Positions 6,614 to 13,453 of a stretch of 13,453 nucleotides of DNA are shown in pieces. Position 1 is the stretch's first letter. Every line of letters begins with the position of its first letter. The notes beneath the pieces are model-generated. The model made no database searches. It worked only from the letters and a program-made list of their open reading frames with translations, and was not told the origin of the DNA. Origin of the DNA: JBDNBY01 sp039767595. GTDB lineage: Bacteria > Pseudomonadota > Alphaproteobacteria > Rhodobacterales > Rhodobacteraceae. The translations under genes were made by a program, and so were the position numbers. The DNA lies in contig JBDNBY010000171.1 of the NCBI GenBank assembly GCA_039767595.1, positions 1-13,453 on the forward strand, given 5' to 3'.

Positions 6614-8743
6614 ATGAGTGATAAAAATATCTGGAAAGAGATCGCCGAAAAAGAGCTGCGCGGGCGCAGCGTGGACGATTTGGATTGGCAAACCCTTGAG
6701 GGGATCACGGTCAAACCCCTGTATACCGCGGACGATACCGCAGATTTGCCGCATATGGGCGGCGTCCCTGGGCAAGAGCCGTTCACGCGCGGCGTCAAGG
6801 CCACGATGTATGCAGGGCGCCCATGGACCATCCGCCAATATGCGGGATTTTCTACGGCCGAAGAGTCAAACGCCTTTTATCGCAAAGCACTGGCTGCGGG
6901 CCAACAAGGCGTGTCAGTGGCCTTTGATTTGGCCACGCACCGCGGCTATGACAGTGACCACCCCCGCGTTCAGGGCGATGTCGGCAAAGCGGGCGTTGCC
7001 ATCGACAGTGTCGAGGATATGAAAATCCTCTTTGATGACATCCCCTTAGACAAAGTCTCAGTTTCGATGACAATGAACGGTGCCGTGATCCCGATTTTGG
7101 CCAATTTCATCGTCACGGGCGAGGAACAAGGTCATGATCGTGCTGTACTCTCAGGCACCATTCAAAATGACATTCTCAAAGAGTTCATGGTACGCAACAC
7201 CTATATCTATCCGCCGGCGCCCTCGATGCGCATTATCGCGGATATCATTGAATATACGTCCAATGAGATGCCAAAATTCAATTCTATTTCGATCTCGGGC
7301 TATCACATGCAAGAGGCTGGCGCGAACTTGGTGCAAGAGCTGGCCTATACGCTGGCGGACGGCAAAGAGTATGTCCAAGCGGCGATGGATCGTGGCATGG
7401 ACATCGATAAATTTGCGGGGCGCTTGTCGTTCTTTTTTGCTATCGGCACCAATTTCTTTATGGAGGCGGCCAAGCTGCGGGCGGCCCGTTTGCTATGGCA
7501 TCGGATCATGACGGATCTTGGGGCGCAAAACCCCAAATCCAAAATGTTGCGCACTCATTGTCAAACCTCTGGGGTGAGCTTGCAAGAGCAAGACCCCTAT
7601 AACAACGTGATCCGCACGGCCTATGAGGCGATGTCGGCGGTTTTGGGGGGAACGCAATCTCTCCATACCAATGCGCTGGATGAGGCGATTGCCTTGCCGA
7701 CGGAATTCTCTGCGCGCATCGCACGCAACACGCAACTGATTTTACAAGAGGAAACAGGCGTGACCAATGTGGTCGATCCGCTGGCGGGATCCTATTATGT
7801 TGAGAAACTGACTGCAGATTTGGCCGATGCAGCATGGGCCTTGATCAAAGAGGTCGATGACATGGGCGGCATGACCAAAGCGGTTGAGAGTGGCATGCCT
7901 AAATTGCGTATTGAGGAAACAGCCGCAACTCGCCAAGCGATGATCGATCGCGGCGCGCAAGTGATCGTTGGCGTTAATAAATATCGCAAAGATGAAGAAG
8001 AGCCGATCGATATTCTGGATATCGACAATGAAGCCGTGCGCGCCTCGCAAATCACACGCCTCGAGCGGATCAAAGCTGAGCGGGATGCCACCGCATGCGC
8101 CGCGGCCCTTGAGGAAGTGAGCCGCCGCGCCCAGCAGGGGGGCAATTTGCTCGAGGCGGCTGTCGAGGCGGCCCGCGCCCGTGCCACAGTAGGAGAAATC
8201 TCAATGGCCATGGAAAAAGAATTCGGTCGGCACCGTGCCGAAGTGAAAACCCTCGCGGGTGTATATGGCGCGGCCTATGAGGGCGACGAAGACTTTGCCG
8301 CCATTCAAAAATCAGTCGAGGATTTTGCCGAGGCCGAAGGCCGCCGCCCGCGGATGCTTGTCGTGAAAATGGGCCAAGATGGACATGATCGCGGGGCAAA
8401 AGTGATCGCGACAGCCTTTGCCGACATTGGCTTTGACGTTGATGTTGGCCCATTGTTCCAAACGCCAGATGAGGCCGCGCAAGATGCGATCGACAACGAC
8501 GTGCATGTCATTGGCATCAGCTCGCAAGCGGCCGGTCACAAAACCCTTGCCCCGCAATTGATTAAGGCGCTGAACGACAATGACGCCGGCGATATCATCG
8601 TGATTTGTGGCGGTGTGATCCCGCAGCAGGATTACGATTTTCTTAAATCTGCAGGGGTGAAGGCGATTTTCGGACCCGGCACACATATTCCAACCGCGGC
8701 ACAAGATATCCTTCGTCTGATCAGTTCGGCCCGCCAGTCATAA
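6614..8743 (+). CDS. scpA: methylmalonyl-CoA mutase, B12-dependent
   Basis: The 709-aa enzyme rearranges (R)-methylmalonyl-CoA to succinyl-CoA with adenosylcobalamin and completes propionyl-CoA assimilation. The N-terminal TIM-barrel catalytic domain shows TMYAGRPWTIRQYAGFS at residues 64-80 and FDLATHRGYDSDHPRVQGD at 104-122, which line the substrate site. The C-terminal cobalamin-binding domain starts RRPRMLVVKMGQDGHDRG, with DGHDRG as the DxHxxG motif and His591 as the lower axial cobalt ligand; GISSQAAGHKTL and ICGGVIP follow. It is a full-length single-chain mutase. AAGGGAG at 6601-6607 supports ATG 6614; the frame is open upstream without a start that fits the family. No meaB-type chaperone gene or epimerase gene is adjacent. 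The 81-bp gap from the divergent DUF4174 gene must hold its promoter unless pccA transcription reads through. Confidence 0.96.
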   Translation: MSDKNIWKEIAEKELRGRSVDDLDWQTLEGITVKPLYTADDTADLPHMGGVPGQEPFTRGVKATMYAGRPWTIRQYAGFSTAEESNAFYRKALAAGQQGVSVAFDLATHRGYDSDHPRVQGDVGKAGVAIDSVEDMKILFDDIPLDKVSVSMTMNGAVIPILANFIVTGEEQGHDRAVLSGTIQNDILKEFMVRNTYIYPPAPSMRIIADIIEYTSNEMPKFNSISISGYHMQEAGANLVQELAYTLADGKEYVQAAMDRGMDIDKFAGRLSFFFAIGTNFFMEAAKLRAARLLWHRIMTDLGAQNPKSKMLRTHCQTSGVSLQEQDPYNNVIRTAYEAMSAVLGGTQSLHTNALDEAIALPTEFSARIARNTQLILQEETGVTNVVDPLAGSYYVEKLTADLADAAWALIKEVDDMGGMTKAVESGMPKLRIEETAATRQAMIDRGAQVIVGVNKYRKDEEEPIDILDIDNEAVRASQITRLERIKAERDATACAAALEEVSRRAQQGGNLLEAAVEAARARATVGEISMAMEKEFGRHRAEVKTLAGVYGAAYEGDEDFAAIQKSVEDFAEAEGRRPRMLVVKMGQDGHDRGAKVIATAFADIGFDVDVGPLFQTPDEAAQDAIDNDVHVIGISSQAAGHKTLAPQLIKALNDNDAGDIIVICGGVIPQQDYDFLKSAGVKAIFGPGTHIPTAAQDILRLISSARQS

Positions 8744-8749
8744 CGACTG

Positions 8750-8779
8750 CCCTCATGGCGTCTTGGGGTGTCATGAGGG
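8750..8779 (+). terminator. stem-loop after the methylmalonyl-CoA mutase gene
   Basis: CCCTCATG at 8750-8757 pairs perfectly with CATGAGGG at 8772-8779 around a 14-nt loop, 7 bp after the mutase stop codon. There is no T-run (GCCTCTGTG follows), so it may be a 3'-end protecting structure or a weak terminator. The remaining gap to 8890 is AT-rich near 8860-8870 (TATATT at 8865-8870) and probably holds the promoter of the next gene, without a good -35 match. Confidence 0.45.
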
Positions 8780-8890
8780 GCCTCTGTGCCGTGGGTGCCG
8801 CCCTGCGCCAAACGCCTTGGTTATTGTGATTGTCGTCAAAAGCTCTTAATGGCTTTGGTGATTTTATATTACCGAGACATCAGGTGACCC

Positions 8891-9370
8891 ATGGATATAC
8901 GGCCGGCTCAAACGCGTGACATTCCACAATTGGTATCTTTGTGGAATGACGTCATTTACAATAGCACAGCGATTTTTCATTCAACGCCGCGCACAGCGCA
9001 GGATGTGCAAGGGTTTATCGACCAACGTGGGCGTGGGTTTTTAGTGGCCGTACGGGGCGAGACTGTGTTGTCGTTGGCAACATATTTTCCGTTTCGGGCG
9101 GGCAATGGCTATGACTACACTGTCGAATATTCGGTCATCTCGGCCCCTGATGCGCGTGGCAGCGGCGCGGGCCGCGCCGTGGTCGAGGCGCTGATGCAAG
9201 AGGCGCGGGCGCAAGGCAAGCATTCGATATGGGGCGTGGTGAGCGCCGAAAACGAAGAGGGCCTTGCATTTCACAAGGCCCTCGAATTTACGCAAGTGGC
9301 GCGCCTGCCGCAGGTCGGACGAAAGTTTGACCGGTGGCTCGACGCGATTTACATGCAAAAAATGCTTTAG
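8891..9370 (+). CDS. GNAT N-acetyltransferase, phosphinothricin-acetyltransferase-like
   Basis: The 159-aa cytoplasmic protein is a single GNAT domain. Residues 1-30 (MDIRPAQTRDIPQLVSLWNDVI and following) and the acetyl-CoA pyrophosphate loop RGSGAGR at 89-95 are typical, as is the later SAENEEGLAFHKALEF stretch. It resembles the Pat/Bar/YncA-type acetyltransferases that acetylate small amines, methionine sulfoximine-like compounds or amino acids; the substrate here is unknown. AGGTGA at 8882-8887 supports ATG 8891. The stop TAG (9368-9370) overlaps the stop of convergent nhaA. Its coding sequence contains a perfect 10-bp inverted repeat at 9257-9283 that may serve as the nhaA terminator. Confidence 0.88.
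   Translation: MDIRPAQTRDIPQLVSLWNDVIYNSTAIFHSTPRTAQDVQGFIDQRGRGFLVAVRGETVLSLATYFPFRAGNGYDYTVEYSVISAPDARGSGAGRAVVEALMQEARAQGKHSIWGVVSAENEEGLAFHKALEFTQVARLPQVGRKFDRWLDAIYMQKML
9257..9283 (-). terminator. probable nhaA terminator embedded in the GNAT gene
   Basis: GAGGGCCTTG at 9257-9266 pairs without mismatch with CAAGGCCCTC at 9274-9283 (7-nt loop). Read on the minus strand, the stem lies 83 nt after the nhaA stop and is followed by TTCGTTTTCG, a moderately T-rich tract. On the plus strand it is followed by GAATTTACG, so function in the nhaA direction is favoured. The stem is GC-rich and stable. Confidence 0.5.
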
Positions 9371-10533
9371 TCAGGCGAGGCCGGCTGTATCATCAGGAGG
9401 ATATAGCCAGAGATCCCCGCAATCATTGAACCCGATAGAACGCCTAGGCGCACTTGGTTCATCAGCTCGGGATCGTCAAAGCTCAGCCCGCCAATAAAGA
9501 GCGACATCGTAAAGCCAACCCCTGCGAGCAAGGCGACCCCTGCCATATGGATCCAGTTGGCCCCAAAAGGCAGGACCGCCAGACCCAATTTGACGGCGAT
9601 AAAGGTCATGCCAAACACGCCGATCAGCTTGCCAATCAACAATCCCGCACCGATGCCCAATGGCACTGGCGCCGCGAGATCGCTAAACGAGAGGCCGTCA
9701 AGAACGACGCCGGCGTTGGCAAACGCAAAGATTGGAATGATCACAAATAAAACATACGGGTTCAGGGCATGTTCCAACGCGTGCAATGGCGATTTCCCAT
9801 GTCTATCCTTGAGCGGAATGAAAAGGGCGCTGATCACACCGGCAAGCGTTGCGTGCACGCCTGATTTCAAAACAAAGTACCACATCACAACACCTAAAAA
9901 GAGGATCGGCGTCGCACGGTGTGACCCGCGTAAGTTCAACAAAAGCATTGCCGCCATGGGGATCAATGCCATGAAAAGGTAATCGATTTTAAGGTTGGCT
10001 GTGTAGAACAGTGCGATAATGATGATCGCGCCTAGATCGTCCAAAATGGCCAATGTCAGCAAGAATACTTTAAGGCCAGAGGGCGCGCGCGATCCGACAA
10101 GCGCCAAAATACCAAGGGCAAAGGCGATATCGGTCGCCGCTGGGATCGCCCAGCCGCTGATGGTCGCATCATTGCCCCAGTTGATGGCCGCGTAGATCAG
10201 AGCTGGCACAGCCATCCCGCCCACGGCCGCCATGCCAGGCAGCATAATGTCGCGTGGGTTTTTCAGCTTGCCATCAAGTATTTCGTTCTTCAGCTCGAGG
10301 CCGATCAAAAAGAAGAAGATCGCCATAAGCCCGTCGTTGATCCACAAGATCAGAGGCTTTTGAAGACCCTCACCATTGATCATAACGGCCAGTTTGCTCT
10401 GGTGTAAGACATAGTCATAGCTGCCTTGTAGGCTCGAGTTTGCAACAAGCATGGCCAAGACTGCGGATAGCATCAATAGGACACCGCCAGTGGCCTCGTG
10501 TTTAAAAAGTTTCTCGATTGAGTTTAACAGCAT
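9367..10533 (-). CDS. nhaA: Na+/H+ antiporter NhaA
   Basis: The 388-aa inner-membrane antiporter exchanges external H+ for internal Na+ (or Li+), giving pH and salt homeostasis, as expected in a marine bacterium. Family hallmarks are PAATDIAFALGIL, with Asp135 matching E. coli Asp133, and LTLAILDDLGAIIII, with Asp165-Asp166 matching the essential Asp163-Asp164 pair. LILWINDGLMAIFFFLIGLELK at the start of the second helix region is also typical. Length equals the E. coli protein. ATG 10533 is preceded on its strand by AAGAGG. The gene is divergent from the VOC gene across a 122-bp structured gap and overlaps the GNAT stop by 4 nt (9367-9370). Confidence 0.97.
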   Translation of the reverse strand: MLLNSIEKLFKHEATGGVLLMLSAVLAMLVANSSLQGSYDYVLHQSKLAVMINGEGLQKPLILWINDGLMAIFFFLIGLELKNEILDGKLKNPRDIMLPGMAAVGGMAVPALIYAAINWGNDATISGWAIPAATDIAFALGILALVGSRAPSGLKVFLLTLAILDDLGAIIIIALFYTANLKIDYLFMALIPMAAMLLLNLRGSHRATPILFLGVVMWYFVLKSGVHATLAGVISALFIPLKDRHGKSPLHALEHALNPYVLFVIIPIFAFANAGVVLDGLSFSDLAAPVPLGIGAGLLIGKLIGVFGMTFIAVKLGLAVLPFGANWIHMAGVALLAGVGFTMSLFIGGLSFDDPELMNQVRLGVLSGSMIAGISGYILLMIQPASPD

Positions 10534-10561
10534 ATGCGCCTCTTTTAATTTTCATTGTCAG

Positions 10562-10584
10562 GTGGAGAGGTGTAGAACACCCAC
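10562..10584 (-). other. bulged hairpin in the nhaA leader region
   Basis: On the nhaA strand GTGG-GTGT pairs with ACAC-CCAC around a 3-nt loop, with a 4-nt CTCT bulge (plus-strand 10562-10565 with 10581-10584, and 10570-10573 with 10577-10580). It lies 29-51 nt upstream of the nhaA start. It could belong to a structured 5' leader. Candidate nhaA-associated RNA motifs are known, but I cannot match their consensus by eye. Confidence 0.3.
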
Positions 10585-10600
10585 GTACGATATATGCGCT

Positions 10601-10616
10601 TGTTATGCAAATAACA
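10601..10616. promoter_or_regulatory. inverted repeat in the nhaA/VOC divergent promoter region
   Basis: TGTTAT at 10601-10606 and ATAACA at 10611-10616 form a perfect 6-bp inverted repeat with a GCAA spacer. It sits in the middle of the gap between the two divergent genes (68 bp from nhaA, 40 bp from the VOC gene). It has the size and place of a transcription-factor operator; the factor is unknown. Confidence 0.35.
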
Positions 10617-10655
10617 GACCAGAACAGTCAACATATTTAACCAAAGGAGAGTGAT

Positions 10656-11272
10656 TTGGAGTTTGATCATCTTGTCGTTGCGGCCGAGCATCTTGACCAA
10701 GCTGTGGACTATATCGAGACCGAGCTTGGCATAACGCTGATCCAAGGCGGCAAACACGCGCGCTATGGCACTCATAACGCCGTCGCGGCGATTGGGGCGC
10801 ATTGCTATATCGAGGCGATCGCCCGAGGTTACGACGGACCCCAGCCCCAAGTCGCGCGTTGGTTTGACTTGGATCGGTTTGAGGGCGCGCCGCGCATCAT
10901 CACATGGGCGTGCCGAGTAGGGGACCTGCACTCCGCAATGGTCCAACTGCCTGCGCAAGCGGGCACTGCCGTCGAGATGACGCGCGCAGCCTTTCGTTGG
11001 AAGATCAACGTCGCCCCATCGGGCCGCATGATGCACGATGGGGCCTTTCCTCAATTGCTCGAATGGGAGGGGGCCAGCATCCGTGTGATCATTTGCCCAG
11101 TGCAGAGGTTGAATTAACGCGCCTGAGTGTGACGCATGCACATGCGGCGGCGGTGATGCAGCACTGCCCGCAATTGGCCGATGATCCGCGCATCGATGTC
11201 ATTTCTGGCCGGCCGCTGGCCTTTCGTGCGGATTTTGATACCCCTTCGGGGACAAAGACGTTATTGGGATAA
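10656..11272 (+). pseudogene. VOC/glyoxalase-like protein gene broken by a one-base frameshift
   Basis: The start is TTG 10656, chosen because AAAGGAGAG at 10643-10651 is well spaced for it and the translation MEFDHLVVAAEHLDQAVDYI is the standard beginning of Glyoxalase_3-type VOC proteins; no ATG fits. The frame stays typical (GGKHARYGTHNAVAAIGAHCYIEA, ARWFDLDRF) up to LLEWEG near 11072, then drifts and stops at 11115-11117. The family C-terminal half continues in the -1 frame (HPCDHLPSAEVELTRLSVTH through FRADFDTPSGTKTLLG) to TAA 11270-11272. One missing G in the G5 run 11069-11073 explains it; the intact gene would give about 205 aa. The downstream frame is free of stops, so the lesion is recent or a sequencing error. 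The family's enzymatic role is unknown. Confidence 0.85.
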
Positions 11273-11274
11273 AC

Positions 11275-11961
11275 ATGACTTTATGGGAACGGATCACAGC
11301 GGCGATTGCCGCGCTGAAGGCGGGGCAAAGCCTTGCGGATGTGTTTGACACATTACGCCGCCCGCCCGAGCATACGATTGCCTTTACCATTGCCGTGATC
11401 GCCTTGTCGGCCAAGATGGCAAAGGCCGATGGTATTGTGACCCGTGATGAAGTGCGTGCCTTTCGGAGCATCTTTCACATCGCCCCCGAGGCCGAAGCCC
11501 AAGCGGCCCGTGTCTTTAACTTGGCGCGCCAAGATGTGGCAGGCTTTGACGCCTATGCACGCAAACTGCGCGCTATGTTTGATGCTAATCGCAAGATTTT
11601 GACGGACTTGTTCGAGGGGCTCGTCTTTATCGCGATGGCCGATGGCGAGTTTCATCCGTCTGAGGATGCGTTTTTACAGGCGGTGGCGACTGAATTTGAA
11701 TTGCCCGCCGCCGAGCATCGCCAAATCTATGCGCGCCAAGGGGTCGAAGGGCATAGTGATCCCTACATCGTTTTGGGAGTGTCACCCGATCAATCATTGG
11801 CACAGATCAAAGCCGTCTGGCGCCAAATGGTGCGCGAGATGCATCCAGATACGATGATGGCGCGCGGCGTACCCCAAGAGGCGATCAAATTGGCCGAGGC
11901 CCGCCTATCTGCGGTCAATGATGCATGGCGCGAGATACAAGACGCTCATGGCGCGCGGTGA
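11275..11961 (+). CDS. DjlA/DjiA-like co-chaperone with TerB and J domains
   Basis: The 228-aa protein has an N-terminal helical TerB-like domain (about residues 35-140, with AKMAKADGIVTRDEVRAF and FIAMADGEFHPSEDAFL, two acidic metal-binding-like loops). A C-terminal J domain follows (DPYIVLGVSPDQ to AVNDAWREI, about 161-223) with the HPD signature at His190-Asp192, needed to stimulate DnaK ATPase. The layout matches the rhodobacterial DjiA/DjlA group. Unlike E. coli DjlA there is no clear N-terminal membrane helix; the hydrophobic IAFTIAVIALSA belongs to the TerB fold. It starts 2 bp after the VOC stop with only a weak GGGA upstream, so translation is probably coupled. It overlaps the following MFS gene by 14 nt. 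Confidence 0.9.
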   Translation: MTLWERITAAIAALKAGQSLADVFDTLRRPPEHTIAFTIAVIALSAKMAKADGIVTRDEVRAFRSIFHIAPEAEAQAARVFNLARQDVAGFDAYARKLRAMFDANRKILTDLFEGLVFIAMADGEFHPSEDAFLQAVATEFELPAAEHRQIYARQGVEGHSDPYIVLGVSPDQSLAQIKAVWRQMVREMHPDTMMARGVPQEAIKLAEARLSAVNDAWREIQDAHGAR

Positions 11962-13186
11962 CACGGCGCGGCAGGTGCCGCTGATCCAATTCATCGCCCA
12001 GACTGCGCGCTTTGTCGGGGCGGGGTTTTTGCTCACATTTTTGTCGAGCGTGGGCCAAACCTTTTTCATATCGATTTTCTCGGGCCATATACGCGCGGCC
12101 TTTGACCTCAGCCATGCGGCATGGGGGACGACTTATGCCATCGCGACCTTTGGCTCGGCGATCGTTTTGATTTGGGCCGGCGGGCTGACGGACATTTTGC
12201 GGACGCGCATTTTGGGGGCGTTGGTCTTGCTGGGCTTGGCGGGGGCGGCGCTCTTTATGGCGCGCAATACATCGGTTTTAGGTCTTGGGATCGCGTTGTT
12301 CTTACTGCGCTTTATGGGGCAGGGGATGGCCTCTCATTTGGCGTCTACAGCGATGGCACGGTGGTTTAGTGCACAGCGCGGGCGGGCTTTGGCCTTATCC
12401 AGCTTGGGGTTTTCTCTGGGCGAGGCGGTCTTGCCAGTGACATGTGTGTTTCTCTTGACGCTCTATTCTTGGCAAAGCCTCTGGGCGGTGAGCGCGCTTG
12501 TTGCGGCCCTCTCTGCCCCGCTCTTGTATTGGATGCTGCAATATGAGCGGACCCCGCAGGACATGGCCACTGAGGCACAATCCACAGGGATGCAGGCCCA
12601 CCAATGGCGCCGCGCCGAGGCGTTGCGCCACCCGCTCTTTTGGTGGATGATCCCCGTGATGATTGGCCCGCCCGCGTTTATCACGGCGTTTTTCTTTCAA
12701 CAGGTGCCCTATGCCGAGGGGAAGGGCTGGAGCCATCTTGTCCTCGTCTCAGCCTTCCCACTCTACACTGTGATGACAGTGACGTTCACACAGATCGCCG
12801 GATGGATCCAAGATCGCTTTGGCCTGATCCATGTGCTGGGCTTTGCGCAGGTGCCGATGGTCTTTGCCTTTGTCGCCTTTGCCGCGGCGCCGACGGCCGG
12901 TTGGCTGATCTTGGGGCTGTTTTTCGTGGCCCTGACATCGGGGACAATGCCGACATGGTTCCGCGGCTTTTGGGCCGAATTTTACGGCACCCAGCATTTG
13001 GGCGCGATCAAGGCGCTGGCGACAGCGATCATGGTCTTTGGCTCAGCCGTTGGGCCGGTTGTGACGGGGGCGGGTCTGGACCACGGGATGACGATGGATC
13101 AGCAATACCTGTGGGTGAGTGTGTATTTCATCATGTCCTCGGCCATTTTATACGCCGCCATCGTGCGGTATCGCCGCGATCTGTAA
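11948..13186 (+). CDS. MFS permease, unknown substrate
   Basis: The 412-aa inner-membrane protein has the 12-helix MFS pattern. Motif-A-like loops are GGLTDILRTR at residues 78-87 and GWIQDRFG at 285-292. The stretch FLLRFMGQGMASHLASTAMARWFSAQRGRALAL recalls the oxalate/monocarboxylate-type MFS branch, but the substrate cannot be named. ATG 11948, inside the end of the J-protein gene (14-nt overlap), is preferred. The frame is also open from ATG 11918, but no ribosome-binding site supports either start. Close overlap implies co-transcription and translational coupling with the J-protein gene. No terminator is visible between its stop and the tRNA gene. Confidence 0.9.
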   Translation: MARGDTARQVPLIQFIAQTARFVGAGFLLTFLSSVGQTFFISIFSGHIRAAFDLSHAAWGTTYAIATFGSAIVLIWAGGLTDILRTRILGALVLLGLAGAALFMARNTSVLGLGIALFLLRFMGQGMASHLASTAMARWFSAQRGRALALSSLGFSLGEAVLPVTCVFLLTLYSWQSLWAVSALVAALSAPLLYWMLQYERTPQDMATEAQSTGMQAHQWRRAEALRHPLFWWMIPVMIGPPAFITAFFFQQVPYAEGKGWSHLVLVSAFPLYTVMTVTFTQIAGWIQDRFGLIHVLGFAQVPMVFAFVAFAAAPTAGWLILGLFFVALTSGTMPTWFRGFWAEFYGTQHLGAIKALATAIMVFGSAVGPVVTGAGLDHGMTMDQQYLWVSVYFIMSSAILYAAIVRYRRDL

Positions 13187-13263
13187 TTGCACGGCGCGCT
13201 GATTTTGACTTGTCCTTGGGGGAGTGTCTTGATACGAAGAGATGGCGCACAGTCACGGCGCAT
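13187..13263 (+). promoter_or_regulatory. possible promoter region of tRNA-Leu
   Basis: TTGACT at 13205-13210 is a fair -35 hexamer, but the nearest -10-like hexamer (TTGATA 13229-13234, 18-bp spacing) is a poor match. The call rests mainly on position, 30-60 bp before a tRNA gene. Confidence 0.25.
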
Positions 13264-13349
13264 GCCCCCGTGGTGGAATGGTAGACACAAGAGACTTAAA
13301 ATCTCTCGGCTGAATGGCCGTGCCAGTTCGAGTCTGGCCGGGGGCACCA
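13264..13349 (+). tRNA. tRNA-Leu(UAA)
   Basis: A full class II tRNA of 86 nt including an encoded CCA end (13347-13349). The acceptor stem is GCCCCCG 13264-13270 with CGGGGGC 13339-13345, and the discriminator is A 13346. The anticodon stem is AGAGA 13290-13294 with TCTCT 13302-13306 around loop CTTAAAA, so the anticodon is TAA (13297-13299), reading UUA and by wobble UUG. A long variable arm (CGGCTGAATGGCCG region) and the GTTCGAGTC T-loop fit leucine identity. The 3' half of such tRNAs is a common integration site, and an integrase-like start follows. Confidence 0.97.
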
Positions 13350-13373
13350 CTTTCCTGAAAAACTTATTGAAAT

Positions 13374-13396
13374 TCCTCGGGTTAATCCATCGAGGA
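13374..13396 (+). other. stem-loop overlapping the integrase ribosome-binding site
   Basis: TCCTCG at 13374-13379 pairs with CGAGGA at 13391-13396. The right arm contains most of the Shine-Dalgarno sequence GAGGAGG at 13392-13398, placed before GTG 13405. If folded in mRNA it would hide the ribosome-binding site. Confidence 0.35.
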
Positions 13397-13404
13397 GGTT
13401 CATC

Positions 13405-13453
13405 GTGTCACACATTCCGTACACAATTTGTCGCTCAGGCACTTACTACTATA
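13405..13453 (+). CDS. start of a probable tyrosine-recombinase integrase, cut by window end
   Basis: GTG 13405 follows a strong Shine-Dalgarno sequence (GAGGAGG, 6-nt spacing) and opens 16 codons to the edge: M/V-SHIPYTICRSGTYYY. The pattern Arg-x-Gly-x-Tyr-Tyr-Tyr at the very N terminus is typical of alphaproteobacterial phage/island tyrosine recombinases (DUF6538-type N termini, normally continuing with an Arg-Arg-x-Pro segment). Its position 55 bp after the 3' end of a tRNA gene in the same direction is the classic place for an integrase. The catalytic domain lies outside, so the call rests on motif and context. If correct, it drives site-specific insertion and excision of an element at the tRNA-Leu gene. 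Confidence 0.6.
   Translation, partial: MSHIPYTICRSGTYYY

Noticed and set aside
10545..11141. 198-aa minus-strand frame opposite the VOC gene
   Set aside because: Shadow of the VOC coding sequence; no domain resemblance, and the plus-strand frame is clearly the family frame.
13099..13350. 83-aa minus-strand frame over the tRNA
   Set aside because: Antisense translation of a tRNA gene, a common annotation artefact (the PPARLELARP type).
1..13453. CRISPR arrays, IS elements, rRNA, replication origin
   Set aside because: No regularly spaced repeats of suitable length, no transposase-like frame with terminal inverted repeats, and no rRNA- or DnaA-box-like cluster were seen.

Overview
This window looks like chromosomal DNA of an aerobic marine-type alphaproteobacterium of the Rhodobacteraceae (Roseobacter group). 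The evidence is the organisation of the propionyl-CoA carboxylase and methylmalonyl-CoA mutase genes with small family-specific genes between them, a DUF4174 gene between pccA and the mutase gene, a DjlA/DjiA-like J-protein of the rhodobacterial type, and overall protein similarity. The genus cannot be fixed from the sequence alone.

Left part (1-1328): a Bcr/CflA-type efflux permease on the minus strand runs off the left edge. It is divergent from pccB. The 134-bp gap carries a dense array of TTTGCA units, including a 14-bp perfect palindrome. This closely resembles the operator of the ScfR-family regulator PccR (and RamB), which activates propionyl-CoA carboxylase genes. No regulator gene is present here.

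Propionyl-CoA block (1329-8743): pccB, an unknown 117-aa protein, a 49-aa lipoprotein, an unknown 121-aa acidic-tailed protein, pccA, then a minus-strand secreted DUF4174 protein, then the B12-dependent methylmalonyl-CoA mutase. PccA and PccB carboxylate propionyl-CoA to (S)-methylmalonyl-CoA. After epimerisation (the epimerase is not encoded here) the mutase makes succinyl-CoA. This is the route for propionate, odd-chain fatty acids, branched amino acids, DMSP-derived acrylate/propionate and the ethylmalonyl-CoA pathway. The three small genes between pccB and pccA have no known function.

Middle (8744-10655): a GNAT acetyltransferase gene converges with nhaA (Na+/H+ antiporter), and their stop codons overlap. 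A perfect 10-bp stem-loop inside the GNAT gene is followed, on the nhaA strand, by a T-rich tract and may end nhaA transcription.

Right part (10656-13186): a tight run of three genes: a glyoxalase-like VOC gene broken by a single-base frameshift in a G-run, a TerB/J-domain protein, and an MFS permease.

Right edge (13187-13453): a complete tRNA-Leu(UAA) followed 55 bp later by the first 16 codons of a probable tyrosine-recombinase integrase. The window probably ends at the boundary of a tRNA-integrated genomic island that lies mostly outside it. No CRISPR array, IS element, rRNA or replication origin was seen.
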